Positions 48,701 through 61,700 of a DNA stretch of 64,000 bases are shown piece by piece; position 1 is the first letter of the stretch, and each line of letters begins with the position of its first letter. The DNA lies in contig CM055320.2 in assembly GCA_029255685.2 (NCBI GenBank), forward strand, positions 47,527,910 through 47,591,909, written 5' to 3'. Source of the stretch: Silene conica. Lineage: Eukaryota; Streptophyta; Magnoliopsida; Caryophyllales; Caryophyllaceae. Position numbers and translations under genes: made by a program. The notes beneath the pieces are model-generated. The model had not been told where the DNA came from. It worked only from the letters and a program-made list of their open reading frames with translations, and did not search any database.

Positions 48701-51130
48701 AGCTGTTTTGGGTGATCGGAGCGGCCATTGTTATTTTTCTGCCTGTTTTTCTACCACATGTCCGAAATTGTATCATGAGATATCTTATTCGATTCTAGAT
48801 CCTATAATCAACTATAAATAAATTTTACACAGTTATCCGATTTTCGGCCGAAATTGGTTTATAGGATACCGGTAACGTCAAATGTCTTCTGATGTTTTTA
48901 GCAAATTTTTGTGTCTGCTTTATCTCATCCGTGCGATTTCCGGTAATTTTTGTTTCAGGAGTTCTGAGGCCTAAAAAACGTGTATTTTATATCCTTCAAT
49001 TCGATCTGTTTCGGGTGGTCGGAGCGGGCATTGTTATTTTTCAGCGTGTTTTTCTACCACGTGTCCGAAATCGATCATGAGATATCATATTCGATTCTAG
49101 ACCCTATAAACAACTATAAATCACTTTCACACGGTTATCCGAGTTTCGGCCGAAATTGGTTTATAGCATACCGGTAACGTCAAATGTCTTCTGATGTTTT
49201 TGCAAATTTTTGTGCCTGCTTTATCTGAGTTGACTTACCATTTATGAATTTTCGATAATTTTCGTTTCGGGAGCTCAGAGGCCTAAAAAACGTATATTAT
49301 ATACCCTTAAATTCGAGCCGTTTCAGTTGTCGGATCGACGATTTTTAATTTCAGCCTGTTTTTTACCACGTGTCCGAAATCGTATCATGAGGTATCTTTT
49401 TCGATTCTAGACCCTATGAACAACTATAAATCACTTTTACACAGTTATCTGATTTTCGGCCGAAATTGGTTTATTGCTTACCGGTAACGTCAAATGTCTT
49501 CAGATGTATTTGCAAATTTTTATGCCCGCTTTATCTGACTTGATTAACCATTCTTGCAATTTTCGACAATTTTCGTTTCGGGAGCTCAGAGGCCTTAAAA
49601 ACGTGTATTATATACCCTTCAATTCGAGCCGTTTCAGGTGGTCGGAGCGACCATTTTTAATTTCAGCCTGTTTTTTACCACGTGTCCGAAATCGTATCAT
49701 GAGGTATCTTTTTCGATTCTAGACCCTATAAACTATTATAAATCACTTTTACACGGTAATCCGATTTTCGACCGAAATTGGTTTATAGCATACCAGTAAC
49801 GTCAAATGTCTTCTGATGTTTTTGACAATTTTTGTGCCCGCTTTATATGGCTCGATTAACCATCCTTGCGATTTTCAGTAATTTTTGTTTCAGGAGTTCA
49901 GAGGCCTAAAGAACGTGTATAATATATCCTTCACTTCGAGCTGTTTTGGGTGGTCGGAGCGGCCATTGTTATTTTTCAGCCTGTTTTTCTACCACATGTC
50001 CGAAATTGCATCATGAGATATCTTATTCGATTCTAGATCCTATAAACAACTATAAATCACTTTTACACAGTTATCCGATTTTCGGACGAAATTGGTTTAT
50101 AGCATACCGGTAACGTCAAATGTCTTCTAATGTTTTGCAAATTTTTGTGTCCGCTTTATCTCATCCGTGCGATTTTGGGTAATTTTTGTTTCAGGAGTTC
50201 AGAGGCCTAAAAAACGTGTATTTTATATCCTTCAATTCGATCTGTTTCTGGTGGTCGGAGCGGGCATTGTTATTTTTCAGCGTGTTTTTCTACCACTTGT
50301 CCTAAATCAATCATGAGATATCTTATTCGATTCTGGACCCTATAAACAACTATAAATCACTTTTGCACGGTTATCCGATTTTCGGCCGAAATTGGTTTAT
50401 TGCTTACCAGTAACGTCAAATGTCTTCAGATGTATTTGCAAATTTTTATGCCCGCTTTATCTGACTTGATTAACCATTCTTGCAATTTTTGACAATTTTC
50501 GTTTCGGGAGCTCAGAGGCCTTAAAAACGTGTATTATATACCCTTCAATTCGAGCCGTTTCAGGTGGTCGGGGCGACCATTTTTAATTTCAGCCTGTTTT
50601 TTTACCACGTGTCCGAAATCGTATCATGAGGTATCTTTTTCGATTCTACACCCTATTAACAATTATAAATCACTTTTACACGGTTATCCGATTTTCCACC
50701 GAAACTGGTTTATAGCATACTAGTAACGTCAAATGTCTTCTGATGTTTTTGACAATTTTTGTGCCCGCTTTATCTGGCTCGATTAACCATCCTTGCGATT
50801 TTCAGCAATTTTTGTTTCAGGAGTTCAGAGGCCTAAAGAACGTGCATAATATATCCTTCATTTCGAGCTGTTTTGGGTGGTCGGAGCGGCCATTGTTATT
50901 TTTCAGCCTGTTTTTCTAACACATGTCCGAAATTGCATCATGAGATATCTTATTCGATTCTAGATCCTATAAACAACTATAAATCACTTTTACACAGTTA
51001 TCCGCTTTTCGGCCGAAATTGGTTTATAGCATACCGGTAACGTCAAATGTCTTCTGATGTTTTTGCAAATTTTTGTGTCCGCTTTATCTCATCCGTGCGA
51101 TTTTCGGTAATTTTTGTTTCAGGAGTTCTG
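45790..51130 (+). repeat. 3,092-bp tandem duplication of ten monomers
   Basis: The block 45,790-48,881 recurs at 48,882-~51,127 with the same private variants at an exact 3,092-bp offset. These are TCTTCTAATGTTTTGCAAAT (47,030 and 50,122), CCACTTGTCCTAAATC (47,201 and 50,293) and GCATACTAGTAACG (47,624 and 50,716). The match ends inside the A monomer at 51,047. It represents one large unequal-exchange event spanning a four-monomer and two three-monomer HORs. Confidence 0.85.
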
Positions 51131-53512
51131 AGGCCTAAAAAACGTGTATTTTATATCCTTCAATTCGATCTGTTTCGAGTGGTCGGAGCGGGCATTGTTA
51201 TTTTTCAGCGTGTTTTTCTACCACGTGTCCGAAATCGATCATAAGATATCATATTCGATTCTAGACCCTATAAACAACGATAAATCACTTCCACACGGTT
51301 ATCCGATTTTCGGCCGAAATTGGTTTATAGCATACCGGTAACGTCAAATGTCTTCTGATGTTTTTGCAAATTTTTGTGCCTGCTTTATCTGAGTTGACTT
51401 ACCATTTATGAATTTTTGATAATTTTCGTTTCGGGAGCTCAGAGGCCTAAAAAACGTATATTATATACCCTTAAATTCGAGCCGTTTCAGTTGTCGGAGC
51501 GACGATTTTTAATTTCAGCCTGTTTTTTACCACGTGTCCGAAATCGTATCATGAGGTATCTTTTTCGATTCTAGACCCTATGAACAACTATAAATCACTT
51601 TTACACAGTTATCCGATTTTCGGCCGAAATTGGTTTATTGCTTACCGTTAACCTCAAATGTCTTCAGATGTATATGCAAATTTTTATGCCCGCTTTATCT
51701 GACTTGACTAACCGTTCTTGAAATTTTCGACAATTTTCGTTTCGGGAGCTCAGAGGCCTTAAAAACGTGTATTATATACCCTTCAATTCGAGCCGTTTCA
51801 GGTGGTCGGAGCGACCATTTTTAATTTCAGCCTGTTTTTTACCACGTGTCCGAAATCGTATCATGAGGTATCTTTTTCGATTCTAGACCCTATAAACTAT
51901 TATAATTCACTTTTACACGGTTATCCGATTTTCGACCGAAATTGGTTTATAGCATACCAGTAACGTCAAATGTCTTCTGATGTTTTTGACAATTTTTGTG
52001 CCCGCTTTATCTGGCTCGATTAACCATCCTTGCGATTTTCAGTAATTTTTGTTTCAGGAGTTCAGAGGCCTAAAGAACGTGTATAATATATCCTTCACTT
52101 CGAGCTGTTTTGGGTGGTCGAAGCGTCCATTGTTATTTTTCAGCCTGTTTTTCTACCACATGTCCGAAATTGCATCATGAGATATCATATTCGATTCTAG
52201 ATCCTATAAACAACTATAAATCACTTTTACACAGTTATCCGATTTTCGGCCAAAATTGGTTTATAGCATACCGGTAACGTCAAATGTCTTCTGATGTTTT
52301 TGCAAATTTTTGTGTCCGCTTTATCTCATCCTTGCGGTTTTGGGTAATTTTTGTTTCAGGAGTTCAGAGGCCTAAAAAGAGTGTATTTTATATCCTTCAA
52401 TTCGATCTGTTTCTGGTGGTCGGAGCGGGCATTGTTATTTTTCAGCGTGTTTTTCTACCACGTGTCCGAAATCAATCTTGAGATATCTTATTCGATTCTA
52501 CACCCTATAAACAACTATAAATCACTTTTACACGGTTATCTGATTTTCGGCCGAAATTGGTTTATTGCTTACCGGTAACGTCAAATGTCTTCAGATGTAT
52601 TTGCAAATTTTTATGCCCGCTTTATCTGACTTGATTAACCATTCTTGCAATTTTTGACAATTTTCGTTTCGGGAGCTCAGAGGCCTTAAAAACGTTTATT
52701 ATATACCCTTCAATTCGAGCCGTTTCAGGTGGTCGGAGCGACCATTTTTAATTTCAGACTGTTTTTTACCACGTGTCCGAAATCGTATCATGAGGTATAT
52801 TTTTCGATTCTAGACCCTATAAACAATTATAAATCACCTTTACACGGTTATCCGATTTTCGACCGAAACTGGTTTATAGCATACCAGTAACGTCAAATGT
52901 CTTCTGATGTTTTTGACAATTTTTGTGACCGCTTTATCTGGCTCGATTAACCATCCTTGCGATTTTCTGTAATTTTTGTTTCAGGAGTTCAGAGGCCTAA
53001 AGAACGTGTATAATATATCCTTCACTTCGAGCTGTTTTGGGTGGTCGGAGCGGCCATTGTTATTTTTCTGCCTGTTTTTCTACCACATGTCCGAAATTGC
53101 ATCATGAGATATCTTATTCGATTCTAGATCCTATAATCAACTATAAATAAATTTTACACAGTTATCCGATTTTCGGCCGAAATTGGTTTATAGGATACCG
53201 GTAACGTCAAATGTCTTCTGATGTTTTTTGCAAATTTTTGTGTCTGCTTTATCTCATCCGTGCGATTTCCGGTAATTTTTGTTTCAGGAGTTCTGAGGCC
53301 TAAAAAACGTGTATTTTATATCCTTCAATTCGATCTGTTTCGGGTGGTCGGAGCGGGCATTGTTATTTTTCAGCGTGTTTTTCTACCACGTGTCCGAAAT
53401 CGATCATGAGATATCATATTCGATTCTAGACCCTATAAACAACTATAAATCACTTTCACACGGTTATCCGAGTTTCGGCCGAAATTGGTTTATAGCATAC
53501 CGGTAACGTCAA

Positions 53513-53822
53513 ATGTGTTCTGATGTTTTTGCAAATTTTTGTGCCTGCTTTATCTGAGTTGACTTACCATTTATGAATTTTCGATAATTTTCGTTTCGGG
53601 AGCTCAGAGGCCTAAAAAACGTATATTATATACCCTTAAATTCGAGCCGTTTCAGTTGTCGGATCGACGATTTTTAATTTCAGCCTGTTTTTTACCACGT
53701 GTCCGAAATCGTATCATGAGGTATCTTTTTCGATTCTAGACCCTATAAACTATTATAAATCACTTTTACACGGTAATCCGATTTTCGACCGAAATTGGTT
53801 TATAGCATACCAGTAACGTCAA
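53513..53822 (+). repeat. Hybrid D/B' monomer
   Basis: The monomer opens as class D (TGCCTGCTTTATCTGAGTTG, CAGTTGTCGGATCGACG). It closes as class B' (CTATAAACTATTATAAATC, ACGGTAATCCG, TTTTCGACCGAAATTGG). The switch lies in the shared GAGGTATCTTTTTCGATTCTAGACCCTAT region (about 53,716-53,745). As a result this HOR is 926 bp long instead of 1,237. Confidence 0.85.
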
Positions 53823-56800
53823 ATGTCTTCTGATGTTTTTGACAATTTTTGTGCCCGCTTTATCTGGCTCGATTAACCATCCTTGCGATTTTCAGTAATT
53901 TTTGTTTCAGGAGTTCAGAGGCCTAAAGAACGTGTATAATATATCCTTCACTTCGAGCTGTTTTGGGTGGTCGGAGCGGCCATTGTTATTTTTCAGCCTG
54001 TTTTTCTACCACATGTCCGAAATTGCATCATGAGATATCTTATTCGATTCTAGATCCTATAAACAACTATAAATCACTTTTACACAGTTATCCGATTTTT
54101 GGCCGAAATTGGTTTCTAGCATACCGGTAACGTCAAATGTCTTCTGATGTTTTTGCAAATTTTTGTGTCCGCTTTATCTCATCCGTGCGATTTTCGGTAA
54201 TTTTTGTTTCAGGAGTTCAGAGGCCTAAAAAACGTGTATTTTATATCCTTCAATTCGATCTGTTTCGGGTGGTCGGAGCGGGAATTGTTATTTTCAGCGT
54301 GTTTTTCTACCACGTGTCCGAAATCGATCATGACATATCATATTCGATTCTAGACCCTATAAACAACTATAAATCACTTTTTCACGGTTATCCGATTTTC
54401 GCCCGAAATTGGTTTATTGCTTACCGGTAACGTCAAATGTCTTCAGATGTATTTGCAAATTTTTATGCCCGCTTTATCTGACTTGATTAACCATTCTTGC
54501 AATTTTTGACAATTTTCGTTTCGGGAGCTCAGAGGCCTTAAAAACGTGTATTATATACCCTTCAATTCGAGCCGTTTCAGGTGGTTGGAGCAACCATTTT
54601 TAATTTCAGCCTGTTTTTTACCACGTGTCCGAAATCGTATCATGAGGTATATATTTTTCGATTCTAGACCCTATAAACAATTATAAATCACTTTTACACG
54701 GTTATCCGATTTTCCACCGAAACTGGTTTATAGCATACCAGTAACGTCAAATGTCTTCTGATGTTTTTGACAATTTTTGTGCCCGCTTTATCTGGCTCGA
54801 TTAACCATCCTTGCGATTTTCAGTAATTTTTGTTTCAGGAGTTCAGAGGCCTAAAGAACGTGTATAATATATCCTTCACTTCGAGCTGTTTTGGGTGGTC
54901 GGAGCGGCCATTGTTATTTTTCAGCCTGTTTTTCTAACACATGTCCGAAATTGCATCATGAGATATCTTATTCGATTCTAGATCCTATAAACAACTATAA
55001 ATCACTTTTACACAATTATCCGCTTTTCGGCCGAAATTGGTTTATAGCATACCGGTAACGTCAAATGTCTTCTTATGTTTTTGCAAATTTTTGTGTCCGC
55101 TTTATCTCATCCGTGCGATTTTCGGTAATTTTTGTTTCAGGAGTTCAGAGGCCTAAAAAACGTGTATTTTATATCCTTCAATTCGATCTGTTTCTGGTGG
55201 TCAGAGCGGGCATTGTTATTTTTCAGCGTGTTTTTCTACCACGTGTCCGAAATCGATCATGACATATCTTATTCGATTCTAGACCCTGTAAACAACTATA
55301 AATCAATTTTACACGGTTATCCGATTTTCGGCCGAAATTGGTTTATTGCTTACCGGTAACGTCAAATGTCTTCAGATGTATTTGCAAATTTTTATGCCCG
55401 CTTTATCTGACTTGATTAACCATTCTTGCAATTTTTGACAATTTTCGTTTCGGGAGCTCAGAGGCCTTAAAAACGTGTATTATATACCCTTCAATTCGAG
55501 CCGTTTCAGGTGGTCGGAGCGACCATTTTTAATTTCAGCCTGTTTTTTACCACGTGTCCGAAATCGTATCATGAGGTATATTTTTCGATTCTAGACCCTA
55601 TAAACAATTATAAATCACTTTTACACGGTTATCGGATTTTCCACCGAAACTGGTTTATAGCATACCAGTAACGTCAAATGTCTTCCGATGTTTTTGACAA
55701 TTTTTGTGCCCGCTTTATCTGGCTCGATTAACCATCCTTGCGATTTTCAGTAATTTTTGTTTCAGGAGTTCAGAGGCCTAAAGAACGTGTATAATATATC
55801 CTTCACTTCGAGCTGTTTTGGGTGGTCGGAGCGGCCATTGTTATTTTTCAGCCTGTTTTTCTAACACATGTCCGAAATTGCATCATGAGATATCTTATTC
55901 GATTCTAGATCCTATAAACAACTATAAATCTCTTTTACACAGTTATCCGCTTTTCGGCCGAAATTGGTATATAGCATACCGGTAACGTCAAATGTCTTCT
56001 GATGTTTTTGCAAATTTTTGTGTCCGCTTTATCTCATCCGTGCGATTTTCGGTAATTTTTGTTTCAGGAGTTCAGAGGCCTAAAAAACGTGTATTTTATA
56101 TCCTTCAATTCGATCTGTTTCTGGTGGTCAGAGCAGGCATTGTTATTTTTCAGCGTGTTTTTCTACCACGTGTCCGAAATCGATCATGACATATCTTATT
56201 CGATTCTAGACCCTGTAAACAACTATAAATCACTTTTACAAGGTTATCCGATTTTCGGCCGAAATTGGTTTATTGCTTACCGGTAACGTCAAATGTCTTC
56301 AGATGTATTTGCAAATTTGTATGCCCGCTTTATCTGACTTGATTAACCATTCTTGCAATTTTTGACAATTTTCGTTTCGGGAGCTCAGAGGCCTTAAAAA
56401 CGTGTATTATATACCCTTCAATTCGAGCCGTTTCAGGTGGTTGGAGCGACCATTTTTAATTTCAGCCTGTTTTTTACCACGTGTCCGAAATCGTATCATG
56501 AGGTATATATTTTTCGATTCTAGACCCTATAAACAATTATAAATCACTTTTACACGGTTATCCGATTTTCCACCGAAACTGGTTTATAGCATACCAGTAA
56601 CGTCAAATGTCTTCTGATGTTTTTGACAGTTTTTGTGCCCGCTTTATCTGGCTCGATTAACCATCCTTGCGATTTTCAGTAATTTTTGTTTCAGGAGTTC
56701 AGAGGCCTAAAGAATGTGTATAATATATCCTTCACTTCGAGTTGTTTTGGGTGGTCGGAGCGGCCATTGTTATTTTTCAGCCTGTTTTTCTACCACATGT

Positions 56801-56920
56801 CCGAAATTGCATCATGAGATATCTTATTCGATTCTAGATCCTATAAACAACTATAAATCACTTTTACACAGTTATCCGCTTTTCGGCCGAAATTGGTTTA
56901 TAGCATACCGGTAACGTCAA

Positions 56921-58778
56921 ATGTCTTCTGATGTTTTTGCAAATTTTTTTGTCCGCTTTATCTCATCCGTGCGATTTTCGGTAATATTTGTTTCATGATT
57001 TCAGAGGCCTAAAAAACGTGTATTTTATATCCTTCAATTCGAGCTGTTTCTGGTGGTCAGAGCGGGCATTGTTATTTTTCAGCTTGTTTTTCTACCACGT
57101 GTCCGAAATCGATCATGACATATCTTATTCGATTCTAGACCCTGTAAACAATTATAAATCACTTTTACACGGTTATCCGATTTTCGGCCGAAATTGGTTT
57201 ATTGCTTACCGGTAACGTCAAATGTCTTCAGATTTATTTGCAAATTTTTATGCCCGCTTTATCTGACTTGATTAACCATTCTTGCAATTTTTGACAATTT
57301 TCGTTTCAGGAGCTCTGAGGCCTTAAAAACGTGTATTATATACCCTTCAATTCGAGCCGTTTCAGGTGGTCGGAGCGACCATTTTTAATTTCAGCCTGTT
57401 TTTTACCACGTGTCCGAAATCGTATCATGAGGTATATATTTTTCGATTCTAGACCCTATAAACAATTATAAATCACTTTTACACGGTTATCCGATTTTCC
57501 ACCGAAACTGGTTAATAGCATACCAGTAACGTCAAATGTCTTCTGATGTTTTTAACAATTTTTGTGCCCGCTTTATCTGGCTCGATTAACCATCCTTGCG
57601 ATTTTCAGTAATTTTCTTTTCAGGACTTCAGAGGCCTAAAGAATGTGTATAATATATCCTTCACTTCGAGTTGTTTTGGGTGGTCGGAGCGGCCATTGTT
57701 ATTTTTCAGCCTGTTTTTCTACCACATGTCCGAAATTGCATCATGAGATATCTTATTCGATTCTAGATCCTATAAACAACTATAAATCACTTTTACACAG
57801 TTATCCGATTTTCGGCCGAAATTGGTTTATAGCATACCGGTAACGTCAAATGTCTTCTGATGTTTTTGCAAATTTTTGTGTCCGCTTTATCTCATCCGTG
57901 CGATTTTCGGTAATTTTTGTTTCAGGAGTTCAGAGGCCTAAAAAACGTGTAATTTATATCCTTCAATTCGAGCTGTTTCTGGTGGTCAGAGCGGGCATTG
58001 TTATTTTTCAGCTTGTTTTTCTACCACGTGTCCGAAATCGATCATGACATATCTTATTCGATTCTAGACCCTGTAAACAATTATAAATCACTTTTACACG
58101 GTTATCCGATTTTCGGCCGAAATTGGTTTATTGCTTACCGGTAACGTCAAATGTCTTCAGATTTATTTGCAAATTTTTATGCCCGCTTTATCTGACTTGA
58201 TTAACCATTCTTGCAATTTTTGACAATTTTCGTTTCAGGAGCTCTGAGGCCTTAAAAACGTGTATTATATACCCTTCAATTCGAGCCGTTTCAGGTGGTC
58301 GGAGCGACCATTTTTAATTTCAGCCTGTTTTTTACCACGTGTCCGAAATCGTATCATGAGGTATATATTTTTCGATTCTAGACCCCATAAACAATTATAA
58401 ATCACTTTTACACGGTTATCCGATTTTCCACCGAAACTGGTTAATAGCATACCAGTAACGTCAAATGTCTTCTGATGTTTTTAACAATTTTTGTGCCCGC
58501 TTTATCTGGCTCGATTAACCATCCTTGCGATTTTCAGTAATTTTCTTTTCAGGACTTCAGAGGCCTAAAGAATGTGTATAATATATCCTTCACTTCGAGT
58601 TGTTTTGGGTGGTCGGAGCGGCCATTGTTATTTTTCAGCCTGTTTTTCTACCACATGTCCGAAATTGCATCATGAGATATCTTATTCGATTCTAGATCCT
58701 ATAAACAACTATAAATCACTTTTACACAGTTATCCGATTTTCGGCCGAAATTGGTTTATAGCATACCGGTAACGTCAA
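56921..58778 (+). repeat. Tandem pair of 929-bp HOR units with shared variants
   Basis: Two successive units share TCAGATTTATTTGC (57,228 and 58,157), CAGGAGCTCTGAGG (57,307 and 58,236), GGTTAATAGCATACC (57,510 and 58,439) and TTTTAACAATTTTTG (57,551 and 58,480). They are a local duplication. The beginning of the first unit keeps some differences near 56,945-57,000. Confidence 0.75.
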
Positions 58779-61700
58779 ATGTCTTCTGATGTTTTTGCAA
58801 ATTTTTGTGTCCGCTTTATCTCATCCGTGCGATTTTCGGTAATTTTTGTTTCAGGAGTTCAGAGGCCTAAAAAACGTGTATTTTATATCCTTCAATTCGA
58901 TCTGTTTCGGGTGGTCGGAGCGGGCATTGTTATTTTCAGCGTGTTTTTCTACCACGTGTCCGAAATCGATCATGACATATCTTATTCGATTCTAGACCCT
59001 ATAAACAACTGTAAATCACTTTTTCACGGTTATCCGATTTTCGCCCGAAATTGGTTTATTGCTTACCGGTAACGTCAAATGTCTTGAGATGTATTTGCAA
59101 ATTTTTATGCCCGCTCTATCTGACTTGATTAACCATTCTTGCAAATTTTGACAATTTTCGTTTCGGGAGCTCTGAGGCCTTAAAAACGTGTATTATATAC
59201 CCTTCAATTCGAGCCGTTTCAGGTGGTCGGAGCGACCATTTTTAATTTCAGCCTGTTTTTTACCACGTGTCCGAAATCGTATCATGAGGTATCTTTTTCG
59301 ATTCTAGACCCTATTAACAATTATAAATCACTTTTACACGGTTATCCGATTTTCCACCGAAACTGGTTTATAGCATACTAGTAACGTCAAATGTCTTCTG
59401 ATGTTTTTGACAATTTTTGTGCCCGCTTTATCTGGCTCGATTAACCATCCTTGCGATTTTCAGCAATTTTTGTTTCAGGAGTTCAGAGGCCTAAAGAACG
59501 TGCATAATATATCCTTCACTACGAGCTGTTTTGGGTGGTCGGAGCGGCCATTGTTATTTTTCAGCCTGTTTTTCTAACACATGTCCGAAATTGCATCATG
59601 AGATATCTTATTCGATTCTAGATCCTATAAACAACTATAAATCACTTTTACACAGTTATCCGCTTTTCGGCCGAAATTGGTTTATAGCATACCGGTAACG
59701 TCAAATGTCTTCTGATGTTTTTGCAAATTTTTGTGTCCGCTTTATCTCATCCGTGCGATTTTCGGTAATTTTTGTTTCAGGAGTTCAGAGGCCTAAAAAA
59801 CGTGTATTTTATATCCTTCAATTCGATCTGTTTCTGGTGGTCAGAGCGGGCATTGTTATTTTTCAGCGTGTTTTTCTACCACGTGTCCGAAATCGATCAT
59901 GACATATCTTATTCGATTCTAGACCCTGTAAACAACTATAAATCACTTTTACACGGTTATCCGATTTTCGGCGGAAATTGGTTTATTGCTTACCGGTAAC
60001 GTCAAATGTCTTCAGATGTATTTGCAAATTTTTATGCCCGCTTTATCTGACTTGATTAACCATTCTTGCAATTTTTGACAATTTTCGTTTCGGGAGCTCA
60101 GCGGCCTTAAAAACGTGTATTATATACCCTTCAATTTGAGCCGTTTCAGGTGGTCGGAGCGACCATTTTTAATTTCAGCCTGTTTTTTACCACGTGTCCG
60201 AAATCGTATCATGAGGTATATTTTTCGATTCTAGACCCTATAAACAATTATAAATCACTTTTACACGGTTATCCGATTTTCGACCGAAACTGGTTTATAG
60301 CATACTAGTAACGTCAAATGTCTTCTGATGTTTTTGACAATTTTTGTGCCCGCTTTATCTGGCTCGATTAACCATCCTTGCGATTTTCAGCAATTTCTGT
60401 TTCAGGAGTTCAGAGGCCTAAAGAACGTGCATAATATATCCTTCACTTCGAGCTGTTTTGGGTGGTCGGAGCGGCCATTGTTATTTTTCAGCCTGTTTTT
60501 CTAACACATGTCCGAAATTGCATCATGAGATATCTTATTCGATTCTAGATCCTATAAACAACTATAAATCACTTTTACACAGTTATCCGCTTTTCGGCCG
60601 AAATTGGTTTATAGCATACCGGTAACGTCAAATGTCTTCTGATGTTTTTTCAAATTTTTGTGTCCGCTTTATCTCATCCGTGCGATTTTCGGTAATTTCT
60701 GTTTCAGGAGTTCAGAGGCCTAAAAAACGTGTATTTTATATCCTTCAATTCGATCTGTTTCTGGTGGTCAGAGCGGGCATTGTTATTTTTCAGCGTGTTT
60801 TTCTACCACGTGTCCGAAATCGATCATGACATATCTTATTCGATTCTAGACCCTGTAAACAACTATAAATCACTTTTACACGGTTATCCGATTTTCGGCC
60901 GAAATTGGTTTATTGCTTACCGGTAACGTCAAATGTCTTCAGATGTATTTGCAAATTTTTATGCCCGCTTTATCTGACTTGATTAACCATTCTTGCAATT
61001 TTTGACAATTTTCGTTTCGGGAGCTCTGAGGCCTTAAAAACGTGTATTATATACCCTTCAATTCGAGCCGTTTCAGGTGGTCGGAGCGACCATTTTTAAT
61101 TTCAGCCTGTTTTTTACCACGTGTCTGAAATCGTATCATGAGGTATATATTTTTCGATTCTAGACCCTATAAACAATTATAAATCACTTTTACACGGTTA
61201 TCCGATTTTCCACCGAAACTGGTTAATAGCATACCAGTAACGTCAAATGTCTTCTGATGTTTTTAACAATTTTTGTGCCCGCTCTATCTGGCTCGATTAA
61301 CCATCCTTGCGATTTTCAGTAATTTTTGTTTCAGGACTTCAGAGGCCTAAAGAATGTGTATAATATATCCTTCACTTCGAGTTGTTTTGGGTGGTCGGAG
61401 CGGCCATTGTTATTTTTCAGCCTGTTTTTCTACCACATGTCCGAAATTGCATCATGAGATATCTTATTCGATTCTAGATCCTATAAACAACTATAAATCA
61501 CTTTTACACAGTTATCCGATTTTCGGCCGAAATTGGTTTATAGCATACCGGTAACGTCAAATGTCTTCTGATGTTTTTGCAAATTTTTGTGTCCGCTTTA
61601 TCTCATCCGTGCGATTTTGGGTAATTTTTGTTTCAGGAGTTCAGAGGCCTAAAAAACGTGTATTTTATATCCTTCAATTCGATCTGTTTCGGGTGGTCGG

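Noticed and set aside
54137..54430. 97-codon frame that seems to be a longer gene
   Set aside because: It arises because one T is lost in a T-run, joining the two usual short frames. The same loss at 58,779 and 61,561 marks duplicated satellite units, not a gene.
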